Positions 1-7,206 are shown, counted from the first letter of the stretch. The stretch: DNA of 9,475 nt from Prevotella sp. UBA4341 (GCA_002393705.1 DGTH01000141.1:1-9475); one strand, 5' to 3'. Numbers and translations are program-made. The notes: generated by a model not told the origin, from the letters alone.

Positions 1-7
1 ACTGTTA

Positions 8-280
8 TTATTTCATTTTTTCTACAAAGCTCTTGGCGGGCTTGAAGGCGGGCATGTCGTGAGCCTCAATGACCAGAGTCGTGTTCTTCGAAATGTTGCG
101 GGCCGTCTTCTGGGCACGATGCTTGACGATGAAGCTGCCGAATCCGCGCAGATAAACGTTTTCCTTGTTGATGAGCGACTGGCGGAGCTCCTCCATAAAA
201 GCCTCGACCGTTATGGCTACGTCACGTTTCTGCAGTCCTGTCTGGGCAGAAATGTTATTGATAATATCAGCTTTTGTCAT
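8..280 (-). CDS. HU-family DNA-binding protein
   Basis: Complete 90-residue protein of the HU/IHF family, the usual length for a histone-like nucleoid protein. HU acts as a dimer that bends DNA with little sequence preference. The N-terminal helices (about residues 1-40, starting MTKADIINNIS) are followed by the family signature GFGSF at about 47-51. Next comes the DNA-binding beta-arm containing ARNISKNTT, then the closing MPAFKPAKSF segment near the C-terminus. At the arm tip, where enterobacterial HU has the intercalating proline in RNP, this protein has RNI. To my knowledge that variant is common in Bacteroidetes. No Shine-Dalgarno sequence is visible ahead of the ATG, which is also usual for this phylum. 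A promoter lies about 45 bases upstream. The gene is probably monocistronic, because its promoter separates it from the upstream operon. Whether it is the housekeeping HU or one of several paralogues cannot be told from this window. Confidence 0.95.
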   Translation of the reverse strand: MTKADIINNISAQTGLQKRDVAITVEAFMEELRQSLINKENVYLRGFGSFIVKHRAQKTARNISKNTTLVIEAHDMPAFKPAKSFVEKMK

Positions 281-513
281 GTTGATTTACTGTTTTTATT
301 ATTGTTACTCGTTGAATTGGGTTGCAAAGGTACTGATTTCCAGCCGAAAACGAAAAACTTTCTGCACTTTTTTTTCAAAAACTTTGCTTTTTCCTCTCTT
401 TCAGCCTCTTTTCTTCGACCTCTGACACCTCTTATTGGGCACTCGACGGCCACTTTTTGGCGTGTCGGAATTAGGGTGTTCAAAATGATGGACCAAGAAA
501 TGCGTCAGTAACG
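281..513. other. Intergenic region between the ccsA stop and HU
   Basis: This 233-base gap holds the HU promoter and an AT-rich tract (about 345-415) with long A and T runs. An imperfect hairpin at 444-467 (outer CGACG/TGTCG, inner GCCA/TGGC, one bulged G) lies after the end of the long minus-strand operon. It is not followed by a T run on that strand, so it is not a convincing intrinsic terminator. The 68-codon minus-strand open frame at 277-483 covers the HU promoter and has low-complexity, lysine- and asparagine-rich content, so I do not call it a gene. Confidence 0.5.
325..358 (-). promoter_or_regulatory. Promoter of the HU gene
   Basis: The minus strand reads TACCTTTG at 332-325, an exact match to the Bacteroidetes -7 consensus TAnnTTTG. 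About 18 bases further upstream is a T-rich stretch (TTTTTCG, 357-351) that could serve as a degenerate -33 box. Transcription would begin near 319, giving a leader of about 40 bases before the HU start codon. The -7 element is seen directly; the -33 assignment is weak. Confidence 0.6.
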
Positions 514-2649
514 TCAAGCGTACGAATGCATGCCGCCCAGCAGGTAGTTTACGCCGAAGTAGGTCATCAGGATGCTCAGGAAGGCCACGAGCATGAAGCC
601 GTGGTAGAAGGCGGGGCGTTCCAGTCGGGGCAGGGACTGCATGTGGACGGCCACGCCGTAAATCATGAACGTAATGAGTGCCCAGGTCTCCTTCGGGTCC
701 CAGCTCCAGTAGGTTCCCCACGAAATGTTGGCCCAGATGGCACCGAGGAAGATGCCGATGCCCAGCGTGGTCAGGGCGGGGTAGAGGAACAGCCTCGAGA
801 GCAGCTGCAGGTAGGCTGCCTGCCGGCGTAGCAGCAGGCCGACGACGGCGCAGATGAACGTCAGCGAGAGCAGCGCGTAGGCCATCATGATGATGCTGAC
901 GTGCAGCGTAAGCAGCGGCGACTGCAGCACGGGCATCATGTGCGACATCTGGGGGTCCATGAGCGAAAGGTGGCTGGCCAGCAGGAAGAAGCCAGACATG
1001 AGCAGTCCGAAGGTCAGCATGACGGGGAACCGCCGTCCCATCAGGAACGTCAGCAACTGCAGCAGCCACGCCAAGAGGAGCATGGTCTCGTAGCCGTTCG
1101 ACATGGGTATGTGGTCAATGATAATCCAGCGCAGCGTCATGCACAGCGTCAGCATGAGGAACGACACGGCGAGCACGCCCCAGGCCAGCCACCTGACGGG
1201 GCGCCACTTGAGGAGCGAGAGGAAGGCCATGGTCAGGCAGACCATGAAGAGCACGGTGGCAAAGGGCACGCGGTTGTAGAGTCGTTCGGCCTTTATGCGC
1301 ACGGGGCTTGGCAGCGAGCGGCCACCAAAGGTCTGCTGGTACTTCTGCATCTTCTCCAGGTAGGCATTGGCGTTCTGCCAGTTGCCGGCCTGTACCTCGC
1401 CGTTCAGCAGGGTGAACACCTCGTGCATGTACTTCTGGTGTTCCTGGTCCATGTCGGCGGGCAGGTCGTCGGTCGGGCCGTACCACGTTATGCCGTGGCC
1501 CCAGGTGTAGGGGAAGAGCTTGAGCGGCTTGCCCTGGTGCAGCTCCATGATGAGCCCCACCTTCTCGTCAACCTTCGAGGCCTGCTTCTCCAACTCGCCC
1601 GACTGTCCGCCCATGTAATAGTCGCTGACGTACGGGCCTAACACGTAGCCGTTCTGGTTGAACAGCCCGTTGAGCGACGTATAGTCGGCGAGTTGCAGCC
1701 GCTCCTTCAGCTCGCCGCCCTTTATCTTGACCACGGGCTCCTTGCTCCAGTCGTCGTAGAAGAAGATGAAGCCCGTCAGCACCTGCGTGGCCGTGTAGTC
1801 GCCGTAGGAGCGCTTGCCGTAGAGCTTCTTGGTAAAGTCGAGCGCGTAGGTCTCCATGGGACACACGCGGTCGTTATAGACCACCATGAGCTGTCCGAAC
1901 TTCTCGGCCGTCTCCCGGGGCAGCACGCGCGTCTGGGCCGATGCGTCGGCAGCACCCAACACCCAACACCCAGCACCCATCACCCAACACCCAACACCCG
2001 CCGACTGCTTCAGCAGCTTGCGGTAGGTGCCTCGGGGGTCGAAGAGCATCCAGACGAGCGCCAGGAACAGCAGCGCATAGCCGCCGTAGGTTACGGGAAT
2101 GCCCCACGGGTCGCTGTTGACGGCCAGGTAGCTGCCCTCGAAGTCGGGGTCGTAGCTGCTCTGATAGAAGCGGTAGCCACGGTGCGAGTATATGTTGTTC
2201 ATCGACACTTGGGCCTCCTCGCCGGTGTCGCTTATCGTGAAGCGCGAGGTGTAGTCAGCCTCGGCCCGGGTTCCCTCGTGGTAGGCTATGTCGAAACGCT
2301 GTAGCGTCAGCTGGAACGGCAGCTCGTAGCGATCCATGCAAATGCTGGCAGGCTCGCCCCGGCGCAGGTGTATCAGGCCTTGATAGCTCGTCAGGTGGGT
2401 GAGCAGGGCTCCGGCCAGTATCACGACGAACGACAGGTGGAGCGCCACGGTAGAGGCACGCCTGACGCGCCGCTTCAGGAAGTAGAAAACAGCCGCTGCC
2501 GCCAGCAGTCCCCACAACAGCGAGAACCACCACGCACCATAGATGTAGCGGGCCACGAAGGGCGTGCCCTCAAACTTTTCCACAATGGTGGCAGCAGCCA
2601 GGACGGCTACCACCACCACATAAAGAGCTATGACTGTTTTCTTCCACAT
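514..2649 (-). CDS. ccsA: ResB/CcsA fusion cytochrome c haem lyase (system II)
   Basis: A 711-residue multi-pass membrane protein that joins a ResB (CcsB)-like N-terminal half to a CcsA C-terminal half, as in the CcsBA/NrfI fusions. The complex carries haem across the inner membrane and attaches it to CxxCH motifs of c-type cytochromes. The N-terminal part has membrane helices at about 5-22, 40-58, 70-87 and 187-204, with a TM histidine candidate at H71 or H85. A long extracytoplasmic region spans about 240-460. The CcsA half has several helices and the haem-handling WWD motif, WANISWGTYWSWD at 639-651. Probable external haem ligands are H583 and H708 (GGMHSYA end), with a further TM histidine at H669. 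Residues 218-232 are encoded by a tandem 7-base repeat and supply most of a hydrophobic stretch ending in an ASAQ-like junction. The gene starts 12 bases after the di-heme cytochrome gene, so the two are very probably co-transcribed and that cytochrome is the likely client. No nrfA or nrfH gene is visible here. Confidence 0.92.
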   Translation of the reverse strand: MWKKTVIALYVVVVAVLAAATIVEKFEGTPFVARYIYGAWWFSLLWGLLAAAAVFYFLKRRVRRASTVALHLSFVVILAGALLTHLTSYQGLIHLRRGEPASICMDRYELPFQLTLQRFDIAYHEGTRAEADYTSRFTISDTGEEAQVSMNNIYSHRGYRFYQSSYDPDFEGSYLAVNSDPWGIPVTYGGYALLFLALVWMLFDPRGTYRKLLKQSAGVGCWVMGAGCWVLGAADASAQTRVLPRETAEKFGQLMVVYNDRVCPMETYALDFTKKLYGKRSYGDYTATQVLTGFIFFYDDWSKEPVVKIKGGELKERLQLADYTSLNGLFNQNGYVLGPYVSDYYMGGQSGELEKQASKVDEKVGLIMELHQGKPLKLFPYTWGHGITWYGPTDDLPADMDQEHQKYMHEVFTLLNGEVQAGNWQNANAYLEKMQKYQQTFGGRSLPSPVRIKAERLYNRVPFATVLFMVCLTMAFLSLLKWRPVRWLAWGVLAVSFLMLTLCMTLRWIIIDHIPMSNGYETMLLLAWLLQLLTFLMGRRFPVMLTFGLLMSGFFLLASHLSLMDPQMSHMMPVLQSPLLTLHVSIIMMAYALLSLTFICAVVGLLLRRQAAYLQLLSRLFLYPALTTLGIGIFLGAIWANISWGTYWSWDPKETWALITFMIYGVAVHMQSLPRLERPAFYHGFMLVAFLSILMTYFGVNYLLGGMHSYA
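1953..1999. repeat. Heptanucleotide tandem repeat inside ccsA
   Basis: Seven CCC cores occur at exactly 7-base spacing (1955, 1962, 1969, 1976, 1983, 1990, 1997). They form about 6.7 units of CACCCAN, read on the coding strand as TGNTGGG. The units are CACCCAA twice, CACCCAG, CACCCAT, CACCCAA twice, then a partial CACCC. Because 7 is not a multiple of 3, three units make one 21-base period encoding a heptapeptide of the type GVGCWVM / GAGCWVL (residues 218-232 of the haem lyase). Gain or loss of a single unit would shift the reading frame. Resemblance to the heptanucleotide short tandem repeats known from cyanobacteria is noted without any claim of kinship. Confidence 0.95.
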
Positions 2650-2661
2650 CCTCTTATGTTT

Positions 2662-4425
2662 TTATATAGCGCGCAGGAACTTCACCACTGCGTCGCGGTC
2701 CTTCTTGGGCAGTTTGTAGAAGCGGAGTGCACTGTCGTAGGCGTCCGACTTCTTCGAGTATCCGTGCCAGATGATGGCCTCAATCTCGTTGCGGGCACGA
2801 CAGTCATGCAGACGGTCTTCAGCACCCGTATTGATGAGCGAGAGGCCCCGGCCCCAGAGCGGGGTGGTGCGACACCAGGAGCCATGTATGCCGTTCTTCA
2901 TGAAGAGACGGTGCTGAATCATGTCGGTGTAGGGCCAGATGGTCTGGTTCTGATACCTTGGCAACTGCAAATTCTGTGCCGCAATGATTTGGGGGTTCCA
3001 GTAGTTGTCCTCCTTGGTCTTCCACGAGGGACGGTGACACGTGGCACAGCCTATCTGCATGAACACCTCCTTACCCCGCTGTACGTCGGGGTCCTGCAGG
3101 TTGCGTGCTCGCGGAATGGCTAGTCCACGGTGCCACACCTGGAAGGCCCAGAAGTTGTTGTCCGACATCTCCGGCTCGAAGTTGTGCCACTGGTTGTCAA
3201 ACTGGTTGGTCGATGGCAGCAGCAGGTTATAGACCGCGTTCCTGATGCCCTCGTCAGTGCCGTCGGCATGGTAGGGCGATTGGGGGTCGGCTTTGATGGC
3301 GGCTATGACCTTCTGGTTCTCCGACATGGCCTTGGCCCACGGCTCCGTTGAGTAGAGCTTCGGGCGGTCAGAGCGCGAAACGTTGGTGATGTTCCAGATG
3401 GCGTTGGCTCCCGCACCGTCCTGTAGCGAGCCGCGCGTCATGGCGTAGGTAAACTTCTTGATGCGGTTCACCTGCTCCTTGCCGCTCGAGGCGTTGACGT
3501 ACAGGGCCGTGGGGGCCCAGTCGTTGGCGGCTGCATCCCAGAAGGCGGGGTTCAGCTTCTCGCTCACGTCGATGTTGTTTCTGGCCCACCAGGCGGCCTG
3601 CTTCTGGTACTCCAGCTTGATGCTGTCGTCGGGTATGGCGTCGAGCAGACCCGTACCAATGATGCCGATGGTGCTCTCCAGGCGGAAGGCCACGGCACCG
3701 TTGCCCGTCTCCCAGGGCGTGGGGCTGGTGTTGAAGGCCGAGCGGTCAATGCTCAGCTCAGGGTAGATGAGCTGATAGGTCTCTCCGTCAGGGAAGGCCG
3801 TAGCCGAAATCTCGCTGCCGTCGGCCATGGCCGTAATGGGGAGCCAGTCCAGGTGGATGCCGCTTTCGTCAATAGGCGGCAGGAAGGGGCTCACGGCCCT
3901 GGTCTGCGGCATGCCGGTCACCTCGCTGACGTAGGGACCGTCGTCGCTGTTGTCGCCATCTACGGGGTGATAGACCACGAGCAGGTAGCCGTTGCCCCAT
4001 TCGGCAGTGTATTTCGTTACGCGCTTGCCGTGACCGTAAGCCGGGTGGCAGTCCAGACACGACTTGCGCACGTAGGCCGGTCCCAGTCCGTTGAAGGGGG
4101 CCTGAAATTCCGTCACATTACGCTCGAAGAACTGCTCGCCCCGGTTGAAGGCCTCAGTGAGTCCCATCTCGGTGACGGCGGGTGTCTCGTCCTCGTAGCA
4201 GCCCTGCGTCACGTTCATCGTCGTACCTTTCTCGCCGCCTACGTACCACTCTTCAGCGGTAAAGTTTCCGACGGCCTTGCCAATGTAGCTCTCGTCGTCA
4301 GTAAGCGACGTCTCGCCAGGGGTCGTCTCGGCCACGGGCTCGTCGTCCTTACAAGCAGTCAAGGCAACCCCCGCAAAGAGGGCTGCCAAGACCATGTATT
4401 TAGTCTGTTTGTTTAACATCATCAT
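2662..4425 (-). CDS. Di-heme c-type lipoprotein, DUF1111 (di-haem oxidoreductase) family
   Basis: A 587-residue exported protein with a lipoprotein signal: a hydrophobic stretch to ALTAC, with C25 as the predicted lipidated cysteine, then an acidic KDDEP sequence. Two haem c attachment sites are visible, CLDCH at 123-127 and CATCH at 460-464. The C-terminal region has the DUF1111 family pattern: CRTTPLWGRG (518-527), RLHDCRARNEIEAI (538-551) and the WHG that follows. The family is described as putative di-haem oxidoreductases or peroxidases distantly like MauG and CcpA. The substrate is unknown, and the family's common neighbour is imelysin. Two cysteines, C518 and C542, sit inside these motifs; C542 is where LHDGRA-type family members have glycine. 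The start is a run of three ATG codons (4425, 4422, 4419), and the choice changes only two residues. It lies 27 bases after the imelysin stop and 12 bases before the haem lyase needed to mature it. No metal-specific ligands can be assigned by eye. Confidence 0.9.
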   Translation of the reverse strand: MMMLNKQTKYMVLAALFAGVALTACKDDEPVAETTPGETSLTDDESYIGKAVGNFTAEEWYVGGEKGTTMNVTQGCYEDETPAVTEMGLTEAFNRGEQFFERNVTEFQAPFNGLGPAYVRKSCLDCHPAYGHGKRVTKYTAEWGNGYLLVVYHPVDGDNSDDGPYVSEVTGMPQTRAVSPFLPPIDESGIHLDWLPITAMADGSEISATAFPDGETYQLIYPELSIDRSAFNTSPTPWETGNGAVAFRLESTIGIIGTGLLDAIPDDSIKLEYQKQAAWWARNNIDVSEKLNPAFWDAAANDWAPTALYVNASSGKEQVNRIKKFTYAMTRGSLQDGAGANAIWNITNVSRSDRPKLYSTEPWAKAMSENQKVIAAIKADPQSPYHADGTDEGIRNAVYNLLLPSTNQFDNQWHNFEPEMSDNNFWAFQVWHRGLAIPRARNLQDPDVQRGKEVFMQIGCATCHRPSWKTKEDNYWNPQIIAAQNLQLPRYQNQTIWPYTDMIQHRLFMKNGIHGSWCRTTPLWGRGLSLINTGAEDRLHDCRARNEIEAIIWHGYSKKSDAYDSALRFYKLPKKDRDAVVKFLRAI

Positions 4426-4452
4426 TATCTGTTCATGCTAGTTTTCCTATTA

Positions 4453-5700
4453 TTAGTTAGCGGCAATCCACGTAGCAGCCTCGTTGATGACGTCGTCAAG
4501 TGCGTTGATGGCGTCCATGGCGTTCTTGGCGTTGGTGCTGTGGGGATCCAGTACGAAGGGGGTACCCGTGGTGGCTGTCTTGGTAGCTGCAAGGGCTGCC
4601 TCCAGGTGCGACTTCAGCTTGGCAGCCAGCGTGGCGTTGTACTTCTGCAGGTAGGCCATGATGCTGTTGGCGTGGGCCGACTCCGTGGTCTGTCCGTTCA
4701 GCGCGTACTGAATGCTGCTGATGTTGTCATGGAAGTCGTAGTAGGAGCGCTGGCTGTAGGGCGACTCTATGTAGTCGGGGTCGGCACCGGTGTAGGCCTG
4801 GCCAATCTTCTGGCCGGCCACCTCGGCGCAGATGTTGCTGCATCCGGCCACGAGGATGGTGCTCATCACCTTGCGCCACGTGCTCAGCGTGCTGCCGGCC
4901 TGGGTGGCTGTCAACATGTTTTCGCCGTAAGAGAGGTCGCTGCCCACGATGGTGTAGGGAAACTCACACTCCTCGACGCGGTCAATGTGGGCTTGGGGTG
5001 CCTGGCTGCCTAACCAGCTGACCTCTAACTGGAAGCACTTGTCGCGCAGGTCGCCGGCTACGGCAGCAGCAAACACCAGTTCCTGCTCGCCCGTAATGTT
5101 GCGGCCGCTGAAGGCCTCGTCGTCCTCAACTCCCTGCAGGGCTGCCACGGTGCGGTTCTGGCCGTTACGGAAGATGATGAACTCAATGCCGTGGAAACCC
5201 AACTGCTGCTCGCCCACCAGGGCACGGGCATTGTCTATGCCACCGTCGGCCAGGTCGTCGAGTTCGGCTATAATCTCCGAAGAACTCAGAGCCTTAGCCA
5301 AGGCCGTACGGTCCAGAGGCCACGTGTCAATGTGGGGGTCAATACCGAAGTCGGTGGCTGCACCGTAGAGGAAAGACTCGCTGCTCTCCCAGGCAGAGCG
5401 GGCACCGATGAAGGTCTGGCAAATCTTGTCAATGTCTGCCTGGCTCAGCGAGCCGCTGCGGTACTTGGTCTTGGCCTCCACCAACTGGTTGTAGAGCTGG
5501 TCGGTCTGGCTGGCCAGCGACTTGTAAATGGGGAAGACGACGTTGTTGACGTACTGCGAGGTCAGGGCCTTCATGTCGTTGTCCTTCTCAGTGAGTGTGT
5601 TCACGCTTCCCTTGTCAGGCTCATCGTCGCTTCCGCAGGCGGTGAGCGTCAGTGCCCCCATGAGCAAGACGGCAACTGACAGAATAAAATACTTTTTCAT
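4453..5700 (-). CDS. Imelysin-family (peptidase M75-like) lipoprotein
   Basis: A 415-residue lipoprotein whose signal MKKYFILSVA runs to the lipobox LTAC (C22), followed by the acidic linker GSDDEPDKG. The mature part is a helical imelysin domain. ARSAWESSESFLYGA (about 100-114) and DTWPLD (125-130) match conserved positions of the family. LGFHGIEFIIF (167-177) contains the GxHxxE signature with H170 and E173. Despite the peptidase name, imelysin-like proteins (IrpA, the EfeO C-terminal domain) are linked to iron uptake and may bind metal. Their protease activity is doubtful. A longer reading from TTG at 5709 adds only three residues and would run across the GAAGGA that lies just before this ATG, so I prefer the ATG at 5700. 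The gene is second in the operon, 40 bases after the porin and 27 bases before the di-heme protein. It is probably anchored on the periplasmic or outer face of the outer membrane next to its partner. Confidence 0.9.
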   Translation of the reverse strand: MKKYFILSVAVLLMGALTLTACGSDDEPDKGSVNTLTEKDNDMKALTSQYVNNVVFPIYKSLASQTDQLYNQLVEAKTKYRSGSLSQADIDKICQTFIGARSAWESSESFLYGAATDFGIDPHIDTWPLDRTALAKALSSSEIIAELDDLADGGIDNARALVGEQQLGFHGIEFIIFRNGQNRTVAALQGVEDDEAFSGRNITGEQELVFAAAVAGDLRDKCFQLEVSWLGSQAPQAHIDRVEECEFPYTIVGSDLSYGENMLTATQAGSTLSTWRKVMSTILVAGCSNICAEVAGQKIGQAYTGADPDYIESPYSQRSYYDFHDNISSIQYALNGQTTESAHANSIMAYLQKYNATLAAKLKSHLEAALAATKTATTGTPFVLDPHSTNAKNAMDAINALDDVINEAATWIAAN

Positions 5701-5740
5701 TTCCTTCAAATTATTAATTATGTTAATGTGTTATACTTGT

Positions 5741-7051
5741 TCATAGAAAGAATCCCTCGTAGGCCACGCCCAAGTTCAGGCTGGGCTCGTTGTTATAGGC
5801 ACTCTTCAGCAGGCGCAGGCTGTAGTCGGCCTTGATGACGATTTGCTTCAGTGGGTGATAGTTCAGACCCACGGCCAGGCGGTGTACGTTGGTGTAGTCG
5901 AACATTTCCTTGTTGCCCGTGGGTATGTAGCTGTCGTAGTACTCAAAACGGCCGAAGACGTACAGTTTATGCTGAGCGCGGCGCAACTGCTCTATCTGCG
6001 AGAAAACGTCGTAGCCGGCCTCAATGCCAAGGCTCAGGGCGTTCTTGCCTATCATGGCACTCTTTACGGGCGAGTTCGACGCGTGAGCCTTGGCGTCCTT
6101 GATGGTGTTCAGCTTGTCCGTCTCGCCCACGTAGCCGTAGTCTGCCTGTCCGCGTACTATCCAGTTCCAGCGTTTCAGCGTCATGTCAATGGAGCCTATG
6201 GCCACCGTGCCGTTCACCTTGTCGTAGGGTTTGCCCTCGCCCTTCAGGTCGTTGGGGAAGGTGTTGTGGGCCGAGTGGCCGTAGTAGCCGCTTACGCCGA
6301 AGCGCAGCCCCGGGGTGGGGTAGTAATCTACCCGGCCGGCAAAGCCGTAGCGGTTGGCGGGCTTGAACTCAAAGGGCGAGCCGGCTCCGTGGTGCACCCA
6401 CTTGTCGCGGTTGAAGAGCATGGCGTTCAAGCCGGCCACTACCTGTGCCTCGTAGCGGAACTTGCCGCTGCGCCCCCAGAAGGAGAGGCCCGTGTCGTGC
6501 CACGTAGAAGGCAGAATGGTGTTTTCGCCTTCAGGCCTATAGACGGTAAAGTAGTTTAGCGGCTCGTGGTGAGCATTGTTCAGACCCACAGGAACCACGA
6601 AGTGGCCAACCTTCAGGTTGGCAGCCGGCGTAAACTCCTTGTTGATCCAGAACTGCTCCAGCTCTACCTCGCCGCCCTTTTCCTGCTCGCGCTCCCATTC
6701 GGCTGCCTCGTCGGCCTCGTTCTCAATGGTCGAGCCGGTGCCTGTGTGCTCAAACTCTATCTCCGTGCCGAACGTCCAACCGCGACCGAAGTCGTAGCCC
6801 AAATAGATGACGGCATGGGGAATGTCGAAACGCCCGTGGCTCGGGTCGTTCTTGTAGTTCTCGGGACTTGAATAGCGGTTGACGTGGTCACTGTAGAAAT
6901 TGCGGCTCAGCGCCACCTCACCATAGCCACCAATGTGCAGGCGGCGGTACTGATGGGAAAAAACACTGTCGGCAGCGCTCTCCTGCGCCTGTGTCATGAT
7001 AGGACAGCTGAGCGCCAGGCCTGTCAGTGCAAGTTGTAATAACTTCTTCAT
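5741..7051 (-). CDS. Outer-membrane beta-barrel porin
   Basis: A 436-residue protein with a classical signal peptide (MKKLLQLALTGLALSCPIM, cleavage probably after TQA near residue 23). After it come alternating-residue strands typical of porins, such as RLHIGGYGEVALSRNF, AVIYLGYDFGRGWTFGTEIEFEH and the C-terminal LNLGVAYEGFFL strand. The middle contains glycine- and aromatic-rich repeats (VGHFVVPVGLNNAH, FAGRVDYYPTPGLRFGVSGYYGH) like those of phosphate-selective O/P-type and similar Bacteroidetes porins. An acidic stretch at about 113-132 (ENEADEAAEWEREQEKGGEVE) could line an external loop and favour cations; that is an inference. It is the first gene of the four-gene operon, has the best promoter of the window upstream, and could be the outer-membrane entry route for the substrate handled by imelysin and the di-heme protein. 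The specific substrate cannot be read from the sequence. No TonB box or plug domain is evident, so it is not a TonB-dependent receptor. Confidence 0.85.
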   Translation of the reverse strand: MKKLLQLALTGLALSCPIMTQAQESAADSVFSHQYRRLHIGGYGEVALSRNFYSDHVNRYSSPENYKNDPSHGRFDIPHAVIYLGYDFGRGWTFGTEIEFEHTGTGSTIENEADEAAEWEREQEKGGEVELEQFWINKEFTPAANLKVGHFVVPVGLNNAHHEPLNYFTVYRPEGENTILPSTWHDTGLSFWGRSGKFRYEAQVVAGLNAMLFNRDKWVHHGAGSPFEFKPANRYGFAGRVDYYPTPGLRFGVSGYYGHSAHNTFPNDLKGEGKPYDKVNGTVAIGSIDMTLKRWNWIVRGQADYGYVGETDKLNTIKDAKAHASNSPVKSAMIGKNALSLGIEAGYDVFSQIEQLRRAQHKLYVFGRFEYYDSYIPTGNKEMFDYTNVHRLAVGLNYHPLKQIVIKADYSLRLLKSAYNNEPSLNLGVAYEGFFL

Positions 7052-7082
7052 TATCTATCTATCTTTGGTTCTTTTAGCGGTG

Positions 7083-7113
7083 CAAAGGTAGATGTTTACT
7101 GGTATCCTTGCAA
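7083..7113 (-). promoter_or_regulatory. Promoter of the porin-imelysin-DUF1111-ccsA operon
   Basis: On the minus strand TACCTTTG (7090-7083) is an exact TAnnTTTG -7 element. TTG at 7113-7111 is a -33 element, with a 20-base spacer. The predicted start of transcription is near 7077, giving a leader of about 26 bases. Immediately before the ATG the leader carries three GATA units (7052-7063 on the complementary strand). No comparable promoter was seen in the 12-40 base gaps inside the operon. Confidence 0.75.
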
Positions 7114-7118
7114 TACCA
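7100..7118. promoter_or_regulatory. Candidate operator: 19-bp inverted repeat over the operon promoter
   Basis: TGGTAT at 7100-7105 and ATACCA at 7113-7118 form perfect 6-base arms around a 7-base centre (CCTTGCA). The repeat occupies the promoter spacer and overlaps the -33 box, a position where a bound repressor would block RNA polymerase. The 19-bp size fits a Fur-like or other dimeric regulator site, but the sequence is not a good match to the classical Fur consensus. The regulator is unknown. Confidence 0.4.
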
Positions 7119-7160
7119 ATAATTAAGTATTTTGGGTGTTCTCCCCCTTCAGGCATCTAT

Positions 7161-7206
7161 AAAAAAAGAACTGGAAACGTGCTCCAGAGAGTAGTTTCCA
7201 GTTCTT
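7161..7206 (-). terminator. Intrinsic terminator after tRNA-Cys
   Basis: A perfect 13-base inverted repeat (AAGAACTGGAAAC at 7166-7178 and its complement at 7194-7206) with a 15-base loop. On the minus strand it is followed by seven T residues (7167-7161). It lies 20 bases past the tRNA-Cys 3' end in the same direction, so it would end that transcript and any read-through from the lipid-kinase unit before the porin promoter. Confidence 0.88.

Noticed and set aside
444..467. Intrinsic terminator for the operon
   Set aside because: The hairpin is imperfect and has no T run after it on the minus strand.
277..483. 68-codon minus-strand open frame between the operon and HU
   Set aside because: It covers the HU promoter, overlaps the HU start, is rich in Lys, Arg, Asn and Ser without any domain, and its reading comes from an AT-rich tract.
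401..1069. 222-codon minus-strand frame overlapping the haem lyase
   Set aside because: Alanine-, histidine-, arginine- and proline-rich composition typical of an out-of-frame reading of a GC-rich gene; the true frame has the WWD motif.
1953..1999. CRISPR array
   Set aside because: Unit is only 7 bases with no unique spacers; it is a simple tandem repeat.
3853..4416. 187-codon plus-strand frame opposite the di-heme gene, and similar long plus-strand frames at 901-1641, 4435-5013 and 5843-6559
   Set aside because: They are antisense to genes with clear motifs, show no recognisable domain, and have the Val/Gly/Ala/His-rich look of reverse-complement readings.
2662..4425. MauG or bacterial cytochrome c peroxidase identity for the di-heme protein
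   Set aside because: Length and the CRTTPLWG / LHDxRAR motifs point to the DUF1111 family; peroxidase function cannot be shown by eye.
5701..5709. TTG at 5709 as the imelysin start
   Set aside because: It adds three residues, lies over the purine-rich GAAGGA before the ATG, and the lipoprotein signal is complete from the ATG at 5700.
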